DNA of 64,000 bases from Nocardia aurantiaca. GTDB lineage: Bacteria; Actinomycetota; Actinomycetes; Mycobacteriales; Mycobacteriaceae. The notes under the pieces were generated by a model. It did not search any database, was not told the origin of the DNA, and worked only from the letters and a program-made list of their open reading frames with translations. Each line of letters opens with the position of its first letter. Positions within the stretch are counted from its first letter, which is position 1. The stretch is from assembly GCF_009708175.1 (NCBI RefSeq), contig NZ_WMBB01000001.1, forward strand, positions 434,001-498,000, in the 5' to 3' direction. Of this stretch, positions 1 through 15,000 are shown piece after piece. Both the position numbers and the translations under genes were made by a program.

Positions 1-1
1 C

Positions 2-3000
2 AACGCCTTCACGAATTTCGACCCGCGCATGCTGACCGGTGGCATCTCCAACGGCGCCCTCTCCGGTCTGAATCACACAGCGGCGCACCAGTTCTGGGAA
101 CCACGGGTGGCGCGCATACGAGCCGGCGTACCCGACTCCTTCAATGTCGGCTTCAGGCCCGATGCGGGCGGCACCCGTGACGTCGCCGGCAACTCGCATG
201 GCGGCGGCCGCCTCGGTGGCGGTGATCCGGCCGCGAACACCAATGGCGGCGGCGACCTGGGCGGCAATGGTCATGTCGGCGGCGGTGATACCGGCGGACC
301 CCAGACCCACCCCGCCGGATTCGCCGGTGACACCCACGACGCGGACCCGCGCCCCACCAACGACGGCAGTACGGCGCGCCCCGAGGGCGGCGATCCGAGC
401 GGCACCGGCGGCTATGGCGGCTCGGACTCCCGCGCGCCCGCGGATCGCGGTATCACCGGGGATCCGGGCGCTGTGACCGGCGGTGATCACGGCGGCCAGT
501 CCCATACCCCGTCGGACACCGGGTCGGTGGCGCACACGCCCGCCGATTCCGGCGTCCAGCCGCAGCCGCATACGCACGAAAGCCCCGGCGGCGCTCCGGA
601 ATCCGGTGTCCAGGCGGGAACTCGTGACACACCCGCGCCCACATCGGCCGCTCCCGGACCCGCGAACACGGGGTCGGCTCCGGCCTCCTCGCCCGCTCCG
701 GCCGCGACGACCGGCGGCGACTCGCGTGTCACCTCGACGTCGTCGGCCGCCGGTAATGCGGCGGCTTCCACCGGCGACACCGGGGGGCGCACCTCCGGTG
801 CCACTTCGAACTCGGCCGGGGACTCGGATTCCACCTCGGTCGCGCCCGCTGATTCCGGCGCGGCGGCACCGGTCGCGGACTCGCGCGCCGCCGTCGCCGA
901 CGGTGCCCAGGCCCTGTCCCCGCAAAGCGCCCCGGCCGCCTCGCACGATGCGGCCGCCGCCCCGGCAGTCGCCCCCGGGCCGGTCGCAGACCGCGCTGAT
1001 TCCCCGATCGTCGCCTCCTCCAATGGAACTCAGGCTCCGGGCAGCGTCGCGTCCGCCACCTCCGCTTCCGGCGCGACGGCGGCGGGCGCTCCCCAGCACG
1101 GCACGGCGACCCCCGAACCACGCGCTGTCTCCGAGACACCGCGCCCGACCAGCGATGTTCGCCCGACCGGCGAGGCCCGCCCGACGGGTGTCCGGGCGGG
1201 CGACGCCGCCGGATCTCGCGCCGAAGCCCCGCGCGCCGACGGGTCTCGCCCGGATACGGCCCGGCCCCAGGGCGCGGATTCCCGCTCGGCCACGGGAGCC
1301 CAGGCCCGTTCGACCGCCCCCGAGGCCGGTCGCGCGCCCGAGGGCAGTGCCCCGGGCGACCGCGCGGCCGTGCGGCCAGGATCGGAAGAGCCTGTCGCAC
1401 AACAGCAAGCCCGCGGATCCGAGTCTCTGGACCCCGAGGCGGAACACCCGGTCGCTCCCGAGTCCGCCGATCCGATCGCGGTCGATCAGCGCCCGGACGC
1501 GAGCGGTTCCGACTCGCATCCGACGTCGGATGGTCGTGCGGAACAGCCGGATTCCCGCACCGCCGCCCAGGAACCCCGCGAGTCGACCCTCGGCGACGAA
1601 CCAGGTTCGCGGGCCGGTCTCGCGCACGAGGATGGGGGCGATGTCCCCCGCTCGGAATCCGAATACTCGGCAGAACAGCGTGATTCGCGAGATTCCGGTC
1701 CGGAACCCACTGGCATCGGCGACAGCGACGAGCCCGTCGCGCCCCGGGAGACCCAACCGCGTGCGGACACCGCTCCGGAACGCGGCGGAGCCCTCGACCG
1801 GGTGGACGAGCATGAGGGCTCGCCCTCGGGGAACCCCGACGAGGCCCGCGATCGGGCTGCGACGGACACTCACGACCGACGCGACGGCACCGAACCCGAC
1901 GTGCAGCGTGACGAATCCGGCACGCGCCGAGACGATTCCGCACCGCCGCACGACGATTCCGCACCGCCGCAGGATGATTCCGTTCCGGCGCGCGACGATT
2001 CGGTGTCTCGACACGACGATTCTCTGCCGGAACACGACGCCCCGACGCCGCGGGTCGACGATTCGGTGCCGCAGCGTGAGGATTCCGCGCCGAGCACCGA
2101 TGATCCGCCCCCGAGCGAGTCCGATCCTCGATCGCGTCAGAATGGTCCACAGCCGCATGTGGATGATTCGCTGCCGCGTGATGGTTCCGTCGATCGCCCG
2201 GTGGACCCGGAGGGGGTGGGTCACCCCATCTCCGAGCGTCCCCAATCCGCCGGGGGACACACGGAACCCGCTGCGGCGCACCAGGATCGAGATGGGAGCG
2301 ACCCGCGCCGCGGCGACGACCACGACTCCGCCGACCCGGACGCGGCACTGCTCGTCGCACCCGTTCCCCTGGGCGACCACGCACTCGGTCGTCCGTCGGA
2401 GCACCGGGCGTCCGGGGCGGACCGAGCGCACGACCCCGCCGGGGCCGATCGCGCGTCGGAGCGTTCCACGCCCGCCGAGCGCCCCACCGATCGGCGCACC
2501 GCTGCGCCCGAACGCGGCGACGGCACCGCCGCGCATCCGGGCACGCTCGACGAACCCTCGGATACCCCTGTGCCACGGTCCGAGCCGGAGCCGACCACCC
2601 GCGCGGACAACCCGAGACGCGGCCGCTGCGCCGAACTGTCGCTGCGCCTGCTGAAGGCACTGACCGGCAATGACTCCATTCGCCCGCCCGACCGTGCCGT
2701 CGGGCCGGAAGGCATGCCGGTGACGGAGGTCGTCGCGGGTGCGGGCGGCAAGCTGCGCGCCTTCGACGACCACGACGCCGTCGCAGCCAAGCTCCTCGAA
2801 CTCGGCCCGGGCTCCTCGGCACTGGTCATCGATCGCTACGCCGGGCCCGCCGACGAGAACGGTGTCGGAGCCCACGGCTATCTGCTGATCAATGACAGCG
2901 GCGAAATCCGCGTCGTGGACCCGGGGGCGGGGCGCGAGCACGGCTTCCCGCCGGTGGTCCCCCGCGAGACCAAGGCCACCTACGCCGTCGTCTTCAAGGC

Positions 3001-6000
3001 CGATGGCACCGCCGAGCACCCCTTGAACGCCGCGACCCGCCACGGCCTCGACCCCGTCCATTTCGCCCAGGTTCATGCCCCGGCGCAGCCCGACGAATCC
3101 GAACCGCAGGCCGACGACGCACTCCCACCCGAGGTGAGGCGCGATCCGAGCCCGGACCCCGAACCAGCGCGAGATTCCGAAGACCGATCGCGCCCGGAGG
3201 GACGGCCGCGTCCGGAAGATCAGCAGCGCCGCGACGATCCATCGCGACACGAGGGCCCCTCACACTCGGACACCCCACGCGAAGAAGGTCGGCCGCGCCC
3301 GGAGGACCCGCCGCGCGACGAGGGCCGGTCGCGTCCGGATGAGCGGCCCCGCGAAGAGAACACCCCGCGCTCGGACGAGATCCCGCGCGAAGAGATCACC
3401 TCGCGCTCGGAGGAGAACCTCCGCGAAGAGGATCAGTCGCGTGCGGATGATCACCCCGGGTCGGGTGCGTCTCGTGAGGCGGACCCGGTGGCCGACGACC
3501 GCCCGGATGTCCGGCAGCCCAGCGAAGTTCGGGCGGACGAGCGGTTCTCCGGTGAGAAGCCCAGCGAACTGCGGCGTCCCGAGTCGGATCCGGCGGCCGA
3601 ACGGGTATCGCCGGAGGACGTCGGTGGCGAGCGAGCCCCACAGGAGCAACGGCGCTCCACCGAAAGCGCCGACCGCGAGTCGGCCGGTGTGGACGATCCG
3701 TCCCGGGATACGGCAACGGCGGACCGCCGCGGTGCGCCGGGCGAGGAGCACACGCAGTCGCTCGTTCCGAATGAGGCGGCGCCCGTCCATGATTCGGAGC
3801 ATGTGCCCGGCCGCACCGAGGAGCGCACGTCGGCGGAACACCGTGCCGCCGATTCGCGCGCCGGGGCCGAGCCGTCGGCGCACGACGGCGAGCAGCGTGA
3901 GCAACCGGCCGCGCACGAGCGCCAGCCGACCGAAACGTCGGCGGAGCGGCCGCCGTGGGCCGCTCGAGTCGACGACGAATGGTCGGGCCTGGACGCCGAG
4001 CAGATCGTCGCGACGCTCGAGCAGCGTTGGGACATCGACGTTTTCGGGTTCGACCCGGCCATTCACCCCGAGGTCCTGCGGGAGTACGCGCGCGCCGTCG
4101 ACGCCATGATGGCGAAGTACCCGGAGACCAATGTGCGCTCGGTCGGCATCGGGGACCTGCCGGAGGGCGTGTACGCACGATCGACGCCGGAGAAGAGCCC
4201 CAAGGTCGGCTGGTACGCCGAAAAGATAGTCCTCAACGCGGATCTCGCGCGCGATCCCGCCACCATGGCCCGGCAGGCCGCCATCGACGAGGCTTCGGGC
4301 CATCATGTGCCCGGTGCGAGCGACCGACCGTTCTACGCGACGATCCTGCACGAGTTCGCGCACGCCATGGACTGGACCGGCCAGGGCAAGGCCCGCAACC
4401 GCATGATGGACGCGCTGGCCGACCACTACGTGGCCGAGAACGGCAATATCGCCGGGTTCCGCCAGTGGCTGCAGAAGACTCTCTCCCGCTACAGCTTCGA
4501 GGGACTCAACCGCATCGAGCGCCCCGAAGCCTTGGCCGAGGCGTTCACCGACGTAGAGCTCAACGGCGAAAACGCCAGTGCCCCCGCCAAGATCATCCAC
4601 CAGGTCCTGCTGGACGCCCTCGCCGAGCACGCCGCGAAACACCCGTCCGAGGACGGCCCCCGAACCCGTATCGAGCCCCCACCCACCCCCACCCACGATC
4701 CAGCGGCCAACAGCGAATCGGGTGCGCACGACCACGGAAACATCGGACACCCCGAGGATTCGCCGCACCCGACCGGCACCCGCGATCCCGCGGAATCGCA
4801 GCCCTCGACCTCGACCGATGCCGTGCCCGACGCCCACGACCCGGCGATGGACGGGAACGATCCCGCGCCGTCCGCGAAGCCGGAGAAGGCGGCGGAGAGC
4901 GAGCCGACCGACGTGACACGGATGGACGATCCGGTTCGGGATTCGCTGGTAGATGACCGTTCGGATGCTCTGCCGCCCAACGAGGCTCGGCCGGAAGAGC
5001 ACCCACCGACCGACAGCGAGCCGCGGCGACCGCAGCCGGATGCCGCGCGTGATCCTGCGAGCGCCTCGCGCGATCCGGAGCCGAGCGCACGGCCGGAGCG
5101 GGAGGCGGGGGCCGAGCCGAGCGGCGCGACGCGGACCGTGTCCGGCGAGACCGCTCGGACCGACCATCCGACGAGTTCCCGTGCGCCGGAGGAGGCGTCG
5201 ACCGAGAGGGGTCGTCGGGAGCCGTCCGAAGACAGGCAGCGTTCGGTTGCCCAGCCGCCGCGCGGCGAGGACGCGGCGCGGCCGGAGCGTCGCGGCCCCG
5301 AGGAGGCGCGGCCGGAGCGAGCGCGTTCCGGGCACGAGCGTCCCACGGAAGGCGAGCAGCCCAAGGATTCTCGCTTCGGCAGACGGGGCGAGCAGTCCGA
5401 CGGCGAGCACCCGTCGCAGCCGCATGAGGGCGAGCCGCGGTCCGGCCCGAAACGACGCCCGACCGGATACGACGACGGAAAGCCCATCCCCCCACCGGAT
5501 TCGGAGCGGGGTCCGCGGGTGCCCAAGGAGGAGTACCTCGCGGCTTCCCCCAGGGAGCGGCAGACCATCAACCTCCCGCTCGACGAGTGGTCGTCGAAGT
5601 CCCCGTCGGAGGTGGCCGAGGAGCTCGGCGATCGTTGGGGCCTGGAGGTGACCGGATTCGACGACGCGGCGGTCGACCCGCATGTCGCGCGGGAATTCGC
5701 GCGTGCCGTCGACGACATGATGCGGCGTTACCCGGCCGTCAGGAATCTGAAGCGCATCTCGATCGAGGAGATGGCGGACGACAAGGTCTACGCCTACTGC
5801 GAGCGCACGATCCCGAGGCGCTTCGACAGCGGCCCGCGGAAACTCGAGGCCGACGCGATCGTGCTGAACGCGCACTACGCGCACGATTACGCGCTGCTGC
5901 GCAAGGCGATAGCCATCGAGGTGAAGGCCGGGGTCACTCCGCGAGGCGCCTCCAGACGTCCTGTGCACGCGGTGATCGTGCACGAGCTCGCGCACGCGAT

Positions 6001-9000
6001 GGACGTCGAGGCCACCCCGGCCGGGGCGATCCGGAATCGGCCGTCCAGGAGCGCGCTGCGGGTCTTGCGAGACCATTTCGAAGCGACCCGGCCCGATCTG
6101 GGCCGCAAGGAGTTCCGCGCTGCCTTCCAGGAGTGGCTGGACCAGCTCAGCGGGTACAGCCGCGGCGGGACGGAGCGCGTGGGCCTCGGTCCCAAGTACA
6201 GGTTCGACGGCGGCGAGGCGATGGCCGAGGCGCTGCAGGAAGTCGAATACAACGGCGAGCGGGCGTCCGAACCCGCGAAGGTCCTGTATTTGCACCTGAT
6301 GGACAGCATGGCGGAGCACGCGCGCATCGACGCCTCCTATCACATGCCGCCCGAGGCGATTTCGAGGCCGATGGGCCCGAACCCGGTGGAGGAGCCCACA
6401 CCTGCCGGCCGCCGCGCCGCCTCACCCCCGAAGATCGAGATCGCCGTCGATGATTCGCCGGTCGCCGGTGCGCGCCCGGAATCGATCCCGTCGAACCTGG
6501 CAGGCGATAGCCGTGGCGTGCACGACGAGTCGGCCCCGGTCGAGCCGCAGCATCGCCACGGCGACTCGGAACCCGCTGCCGAGCCGGGCAACCCGGAGAA
6601 CGGTGACGCGGACAACCCGCGCGCTCGCGACTACAAGACCGGTGGCCGGAACGAATCCGAGGGCACCGGCCAGAACGAGCCCGAGGGCGAGCCTCCCGCC
6701 GATCCGGCAGCCGGTGGAGCCGGGGGCGAACAACCGCCGACGGCCCGCAACGGGGCCGCGCCTGATCCGGAGCCCGAGCCGAACGGCGGGGACCGCGAGA
6801 CTCCCGCGGGCAATGGCGAGCAGCCCGAAACCCGCGGTACCGCAGCGGGATCCGGGACGGATGAGCGCAGTCCCTGGCTTCGGCGCGAGGAGGCCGTCCA
6901 AGCCGACTGGAACGCCGAAATGGCCGACCAGCACGCGAAGTGGCTGCGCCGGTTGGCCGATTCGCTGCCGGAGGGCGGCGCCGACCGCACCGGCTACGAG
7001 ATCCGCGCGACCGAGGCGGAGGCCCGGGCTCGAGCGGCCAAGGACACCGCGGACCGGATGTGGGATGCCGCCGGTGGCCGACCGGACGAGCCGGTCACCT
7101 TCAACGATCCGAACTCGGATCCGGCCGAGCCGGGTCGGGGACCGGGCTCGACCGTCGAGGCGACGCTGCCGGATACCCGCCTGCACACCGAGACCCTCGT
7201 CGACCCCGTCTTCCCCGCGGCCCACACCCAGGAATTGATCATCCCCGCGGGGGAGATGACGCGTCCCGCCGATCCGGTGGACGCCTCCCCGGCGCTGCAC
7301 GCGGTGGCCGACTACCTGGGCCGGTCCGAAGCCCCGCCCAGCCTTCGCGAGCACACGACCGCCGAACTGGCGTACGCGGCGCGGTTGATGGATGCGCTCG
7401 GCATGGAGGAATTCATCGGCCAGCAGCGGGATCCGCTGGCCGCCATGCGGGACGTGGCCGAGAATGCCCGCGCCCGCGGTGCTTTCGGCGATCCGCGGGG
7501 TGGTCATCCGCCGCGAGCGCTGCGCCCGGGGGACTTCGAACGGCTATCGGACGAGGAGCGCTTCCTCCCGAAGCCGGTGGAGCGGCCGGCGGGGGAGACG
7601 CCCCGCGAGCTGCCGCTCGAGCCGTGGGCAGAGGCGAATCACGGTCCCGCCGAGGGCGAGCCGCGCACCTTCACGCTGCCGGAGCTGCGCCAGGAGCTGG
7701 CCGACCGCCTGGGTCTGCGGCCCGAGGACATCACACCCGAGCGCCTGCCCGAGCTGGCCGGTGAACTCCAGTACCGAAACCTGCTGCGCGCCGGCGCCAT
7801 CGAGGCGCTCGGCGATGCGGTGAACCTCCGCGAGCGGGCGGTCACGCCCGAGGGGCGCGAGGTCTTCGGAAAGATCCGCGACGAGTGGGCGCGGTTGCTC
7901 GGCGTCGATCCCGAACACCTGGCCCGCGATCCGGAGGGCGTGCTCACCGGTCTGCGCGACGAAACCCTGCGCCGTGCGAGCGATGTCGCGGACCTGATGG
8001 CCGCCACCTTCCACCATCCGGACCCGGCGGCCGATCCGCGGCTGGTGCTCGAGGCCGATGGCCACCGCGTGCATGTCGAGATCACCGCGGGTCCGGACGG
8101 AACGCACGGGCTCCGCGTCGTCGATCGGCCGAGCATAGCCTTCGAGCCGAAACACGGTGCCCCGGAACAGAAAATCGGGTTCCTCCGGCGGGCCTGGCGC
8201 TCGTTCAAGGGTTACGAGGGCCAGTACCCCAAGTACATGTCGGGCTACGAACACGGTGACGGCGAGGGCCAGGCCAAGATCATCCGAGGCGTCGCCCACA
8301 TGTTCGGCCACGACTTCCCCCTCGAGGAGGAGGTCGATCCGCATGAGCACGTGGCTCCGGGACACAAACCGCACACGATCGAGGTCCTGGGGGAGGCGCC
8401 CATAGCCCGTGCCATCAAGGAGGGCGCCACCATCTGGAAGGCGCGGGAGCGGATGCCGTTCCTGAAGCGTTGGACCAGCCGCGTCGCGGACGTCTCCGCG
8501 GAGGTCGTCCCCATACGCGACCGCGGCGGCGCATACGAACCCTGGTTCTCCGAGGCCGATCCCCAGCTTCGCGCCGAGAACGAGACCAGCCTGCGCCTGG
8601 CCGGGATGAAGACCGAAGCGGACTACATCCGCGAGAGCTGGCAAGCGCGGACGCAGGAGCTCCCGCCCGGCTCGCACGCCCCGGAACTGCCGGTTCCGCC
8701 GGAACACCACTGGGCTTCGAACCTGCCCGAACCCGTGGCGCACGCCATCGAGGCCCGCGACGCCGCGCTGCGGGACCTGGCGCGGGTGGCCGCCGACCAC
8801 GGATACGAGCTCTCCGAGGCGACTCCGGAGGCGCTGCGCCGCGTCGTCACCGACGAGGCGTACAAGCTGGTCCGCCGGGCCGCCGCGCTCGAGGCCCTGA
8901 ACCATGTGGCGCACGAGTTCAACAAGGTGGAGGAGCGGGTCCCCAGTCGCCCGGTCGCTCACAATGACAAGAACCCGTTGGGCCGCTTCGTGCGCGAAGT

Positions 9001-12000
9001 GCACGCGGTCGAGGAACTGCGGCGCCGACAGGAGCAGGCCGACCGGAAGCGGGAGAAATACGGCGCCGCGCCGGAGGATCCGTCGGAGCGGTTCCAGCCG
9101 AAGAAGCCCCGCAACACCTTCCTCGATGCCGTGGGCACCAACAACAATGGCGAGTGGGCCAACCACTTCGAGGACGCGGACGATGGTTTCCGGCAGAGCG
9201 AGCGCGGTGATCTGTTCCGTGACGCGCTCATGCGCGACCAGCTCGCCGAGGAACGGTCGAACTGGGCTCAGCTGCTCGGCATCGGTCTGGACGAACTCGG
9301 CCCGGACCAGGGCGGACTCGACCGCACCATGGCCGAGCACCGGATGGCGGTGCGTGACGCCCGCGACCATCTGAACGAATTGTCCGCCGCGGTGGAGCAT
9401 TTCATCCAGCTGGACGAGGCGTCGAAGCAGCGGGGCCGGGAGCTGATCGACGGCGCGGCACACGACTGGATGGACGCCAACGGTGGCGCCATGCTCGAGC
9501 CCGGCATCGGAGTGCGTCCGGGCGAGCACGTCGGCGACCCGAACCGTCTGGTCGTGATCAGCGGCGACGAGGACCACCACGCCCGCCTGGCCGAGGCCTT
9601 CACCAAATATCCGCGACTCGCCGACATGCTCAATCGCGGTGAACTGCACCTGGATTACCGCACCGTCAGCATGAACGACGATGGCGTGCTCCACGTCGTC
9701 GACGAGGCCACACCGCAGGTCCGCTTCTTGAATCTGGAGCCCGGCGGCGATCGAGCTCCGATGCTCTTGCTGCGCGGCGACCACGGCCCCTGGGAGGTCG
9801 TCCAACCCGAAGGCCGGGCGGCCACGCCGGAGCCCGAGACGCCCGCGGTGAGCGAAACGCCCAGTGCGCCACGCGATCCGGATGTGGTGCGCGCCGAGCT
9901 CGATGCCGTCGTCGCCCGCATCGAGGGCGCCGACCGGATGGATCTTGGCGAGCACCTCGACGACACCATCGCCGCCCTGCGCCAGGACAATATGCTGCGG
10001 GCCGCGCAGGTCGAGGGCATGGTCGACTACATTCGCAGCAGCGACGCCATCGAGAACTTCCACGAGCTGAGCGACAAGCTCGGCGATCTGGGCCATGCGC
10101 TGGGCATCGACCGCGAGCACATGTCGCCGCAGCGCGTGGCCGAAGCGATCACCGACCCGAAGATCGGAAGGGCGCGTCGCGCGCAGGCCATCGGCGATCT
10201 GCTGGACTACGCGAAACAGCTGGGCAAGGCCAACAAGGCGGAGGTCACCGCCGCCCGAGACCGGCTCGCGCGGCGGCTCGGTGTCGAACCGGAAGACCTG
10301 CACGGCTCGAAGTACGAGAAGAACGACAAGAAGAAGATCGTCGGCTACGGGCCGGATGCCGACAGCACCAGCAAACCCGCGATGGTGCGCGCCATCAAGA
10401 AAGCGCTGGGTCGTGAGGGGGAGCGCCCGCACGTCGCCGCGGCGCTCGCCGAGTACGCGCATGCGCTCGGGGCCGTCGACCCGTACCATCCGGACCTGCG
10501 GTTCGACCCGCGGACCGATCCGCGCGCCGGCGACGGCGTACTGCCCATCCATCCGGAGTCCGCGACCGGGCTGTTGCACGACCTGCTGAGCGAAACCGTC
10601 GGCGAGCGACCCCTTTCCGGCAGCCCGTCACATGCCAGCGATGTCTGGTCGCACCTGATCGGCACCGATGTTCACGACATCGGCCGCATGGTCGAGTCGT
10701 ATCGCAAGGAGCTGTCGGGCCTGCACGACCGGATGTCGCCGGAGCAGATGGGCCGGGCCCTGGAATCGCTGCCGGAGCGGGCCACGCCGGAGCACCTTCG
10801 GGAGAAGAAGCTCACCGAGCGGGAGTTGAACGAGGTTCGCGCGTCCTACGACGAATACATGGCGTCGATGGCGTCCGATCAACGGCCGCTGTCGATCGGC
10901 GATTACATCGAACTGGTCCAGGGTGTCAGGGACGCCCGGTTCGCCGAGGTCTACGAGGTCTACCGCGACGGCAAGATCGAGGGGCACGAGCGACCCAAAC
11001 CGGAGGAGTTCAAGCGGATTGTCGACGCGATGCGCGCCGAGGTCCGGGCCCGCGAGGCCGACATCGACGAGCTGCAGCGACTGGCCGCCGAACATCACGC
11101 GCTCACCTCGACGCCGGAACCGCGAGCGCCGCAACGGAGTCCGATCGAGGAGGCGGGCGATCTGGTCGAGGCCAGACAGGCTCGCGACCTGGCCCTCGCG
11201 CAGCGTGACGCCGCCCTGAGCCGCCTGGAGTCCGGTCCGGACCACACCCTGAGCGCACGCGATCTGACCCCCGAACGCCTCCCCGGCACGCTCGAGTACC
11301 TGGCCACCCGCACCGCCGAGGACGGTCACGCACTCAATTCCCCACAGCGCGTCGACGAGTTGCGCCGCGCGGCAACCGCATTCAATGACGCACAGGCCCG
11401 AGTCGACGGCCAGGAGGCGCGAGTGCGCGCGTCCGTCGAGGCCGCGGCGGGCCCGGGCGACACCCCGGCCGACGTGTGGCGTCGCGAAGCCGACAGCGCC
11501 GGAGCCGAAGTGGTCGCCAAGGCCGCCGCCACTCCGGGACGCTGGCCCGAGGATCGAGATCAGATCGTCGGCCAACTCGACCGGATCTCGCGCGGGCTCC
11601 CGGAGAGCGGTGCGGAACTCACCCACGAACTCGACCCGCTGCGCGAGGCCGTGCAGCGGTACCAGACCGCTCTGGACTTCCAGGGCGCGGTACGGCCCGA
11701 GCCGATCGAGTCGGTGCGCGTGGGGGAGTCGCCGCAGCGGCAGGCCGAGCGCGAACTGAACTACGCCCGCCAGGACGCCGACATCACCAAGCTGGCGGTG
11801 GAGTCGGCGCGGGCCGGTCTGCCGGTCACCGAGGCCGACCTCACCCGCGACTGGATCGACCGGACCCGACGGGAATTCGGCGACACCCCGGGCGACCAGC
11901 TCACCCCCGAACAGCGCAGCCTGCTCCGCCTCGCCGACGTCGCCGAACACCATCTCGACGTCGTGAAGCGCGCGGCGCGCTGGCAGGCCCAACTCGACCA

Positions 12001-15000
12001 CCTCGCCGCCGAAGCGCGCCACGCCGCGGACACCCCCCGGACCGCCGCCGCGCGCGCCGTCGACGATGCCCGCGCCGAACGGCGCGCCGCGATCGAGAAC
12101 GTGCGCCGTCAGATGGGCGTGCACATCGACGAAACCGAACTCACCCGAGGCAATCTCGCCGACACCATCGAGAGCCTGTCGAACCGCACCATCATCACCG
12201 CCCGGGGTGAGGACCCGCTCGTGGCCATGGGCGCCGCCGAACACCTGCGGGCCGCGGCCGCGAAACTGCACAACGCAGAAGATTTCGCCGACTGGGTCGA
12301 TCGGCATCTCACCGAACCCGACCCCGGCGAGGAACCCCGCGGCGACTCCGGCACCGATCCCGGCGACGGGTCCGACCCCTCGAAGCCCGGCGGCGCCGGC
12401 GGCAAGCCCACCTCCGACGGATCCGAGACCGCCGCAACCGATCCCGGCGAGAAAGCCCAGCAGAGCGGCGCGGGCAAGGGCGGCGGCGACGGCGGCAACG
12501 GCTCGTCCAAGCCCCCGACCGGTTCCGACGACCCCGACCACGGCAGGTCGGCCGACGACCCGACCAACCCGAACGAGGGCGAGGACCCCAACGCGAGCGC
12601 CGAGCCGAACGCGGGTACCGATCCGAATTCGGGCAAGGACGACGGCGACGACTCGGCTGAGGAGCCGGGCAACGGCCCGACCTCGCCCGAACCCGGTGGA
12701 TCCGGTGGGAAGCCCGGTTCCGACGGCTCCGGAGCCGGACATGCCTCCGACCCAACAGATCCCGGCGAGAACGCCCAGCAGGGCGGTGCGGGCAACGGTG
12801 GCGACGACGGTAACGGCTCATCCAAGCTCGACAATGGCTCCAGCGCAGAGGAATCCGCGCCATCTGAAGCGAATCATGTTGGCGTGGGCGAAAATTTCGG
12901 GCCCGGCGGCAGGGGTTCCGGGGGCGGCACCGACGACCCCGTCGCAGGTCCGAACACCCCGAATCCGGAGGACGACCCGACCTCCGGCGACAACAGCATC
13001 CCCACATCCGCCTCGGAGGCCCCAACCGTCGAGCTCCCGCCTCCGTCGGAGCGCCCCACGGTCGAGTTGCCGTCGGAGTCCTCCGAGGCCCCGACCGTTG
13101 AGGTGCCGCCGCGTTCGGCTGGCGATCCGACGGTGGAAGTGCCGCCGCCTTCGTCCGGGGACTCGACTATGGAGCTGCGGCCGCCTGGTTCGCAGGATCC
13201 GACGGTCGAGCTTCCGCCTCCATCGGAGCGCCCCACGGTCGAGTTGCCGTCGGAGTCCTCCGAGGCCCCGACCGTTGAGGTGCCGCCGCGTTCGGCTGGC
13301 GATCCGACGGTGGAAGTGCCGCCGCCTCCGTCCGGGGACCCGACCGCAGAGCTGCCACCGCCGGGATCGGGTGAGCCGACCGTGGAGGTGCCGTCGCCTT
13401 CGTCGGAGGTTGCGACGGTTGAGGTTGCCGCGACGCCGGAGGGCGAGCCGCTGTCGGTGAATCCGGCTGTCGTGTCGCCTACTTTGAAGGCGGTCGCGGA
13501 CTTCCTGGCGGATGCGCCGCTCGAACACAACGCGCATCAGCGCACTCCCGAGGAGCTCGCCTATCTGGCGCGCCTGGCCGATGGGCTGGGCATGGTGGAG
13601 CCGCTGTCGAAGCGCCCGGACGCGCTGGCCACCCTCCAGGAGCTGGCCGAGATGGCCAGGGCGCGAGGGTTCTTCGGCGATCCCGACACCGGTGCCGGTC
13701 CGGCGTCGATGCGCGATTCCGAGCACTTCCGCCCGCTCACCACCGATGAGCGCTACGGTGGCGAGGAGTACTGGCGCTCCGAAGTCGATCCGCGCGAGCT
13801 GCGGGCCATCGAGGCGGAGTTCCGGGACCTGGGGATCGCGGACCGCCTGTACCGAGCGGAGGCGGAGGAGGCCAGCGCCGGTCGACAGGCTTTGGAACAG
13901 AACGCGTCTCGGCTCACGGTACCGGCGCGGGATCTTCCGCTCGAGCCGTGGTCGGATGCCACAAATCAGGCGGGAACCCCGCCGCGCGCCATGACGCTCG
14001 AGCAGTTGCGTCAGGACATCGCCACTCGCCTGGGTCTGTCGGACGCCGACCTCACCCGGCAGCGCCTGCCGGAGATCGCGGGCGAGCTGCAATACCGGAA
14101 CATGTTGCGCGCCGGGGCGATCGAGGCCCTCGACGATGCGGCGGGTCGCCACGACGCGGCGACCGACCCGCGCCAGCGCGCACAGCTCGCCGAGGTTCGA
14201 GACGAGTGGGCGCGCCTGCTCGGCGTCGATCCCGACCGTCTCGCACCGGAACACCGGGCCGCGACCCTGGCCGAGCTGCGCGACGAAACCGTCCGCCGCG
14301 CCAACGATGTCGCGGATCTGATGGCCGTCACCTTCCACGACCCCGACCCCTCCGCTCCGCGGCGTCTGGTCCTCGAGGTCGACGGCCAGCGTGTGCACGC
14401 CACGGTCCGCACCGACGCCGACGGCGTGCGGCACCTGGAACCGGCCACTCGCCCGCCCCTGCCCGGAGACCGTCTCCCCGCCGAGCGGCCCGCGGCCCGT
14501 CCGCCTTTCCTGCGCCGCCTGTGGGACATGGTGCGCAGCGGATTCCAGGGCCAGTACCCGAAGTACGCCTCGGGTTCGGGTATGGACGGCACCGGCCAGA
14601 AGCAGATCATTCACGAGGTCGGCGGCTGGCTGCACAACGACTTCCTCGAGCACGTCGACATCAACCCGTCCCGCCTCGGCAAGGAATTGGCCACCTTCTG
14701 GAAGGCGCGCGAGGATCTGCCGTTCGTCAACCACCTCACCGCGCGAGTGCCGGACGTGGCCACCGAACTGGTGCCCATGCGCACCCGCGACGGCGGCGAA
14801 TACGAGCCCTGGTACAGCGAGGTGGATCCCGCCACCCGGGCGCGGATGGCGGCGGAACTGGAGTTCGCCGGTATCGATCCGGGTGAGCCGGAGCCCGTCG
14901 GACAGCACACCTCGCACGCTCCCACCACGGATCCCGCCGAGGTCCGCCAGCGCGAGCCGTTGCCGGAGCTGCCCGCCGGTGGCGACCCCGCGTCCGGACA

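Noticed and set aside
3260..6343. Long open frame of about 1,000 codons antisense to toxin 1
   Set aside because: The translation is low-complexity Arg/Val/Gly-rich with no domain, and it mirrors the G/C-rich third positions of the real gene.
13020..13450. Regular repeats that could suggest a CRISPR array
   Set aside because: The repeats are in frame and encode PTVE-type linker units; unit lengths and spacers do not fit an array.
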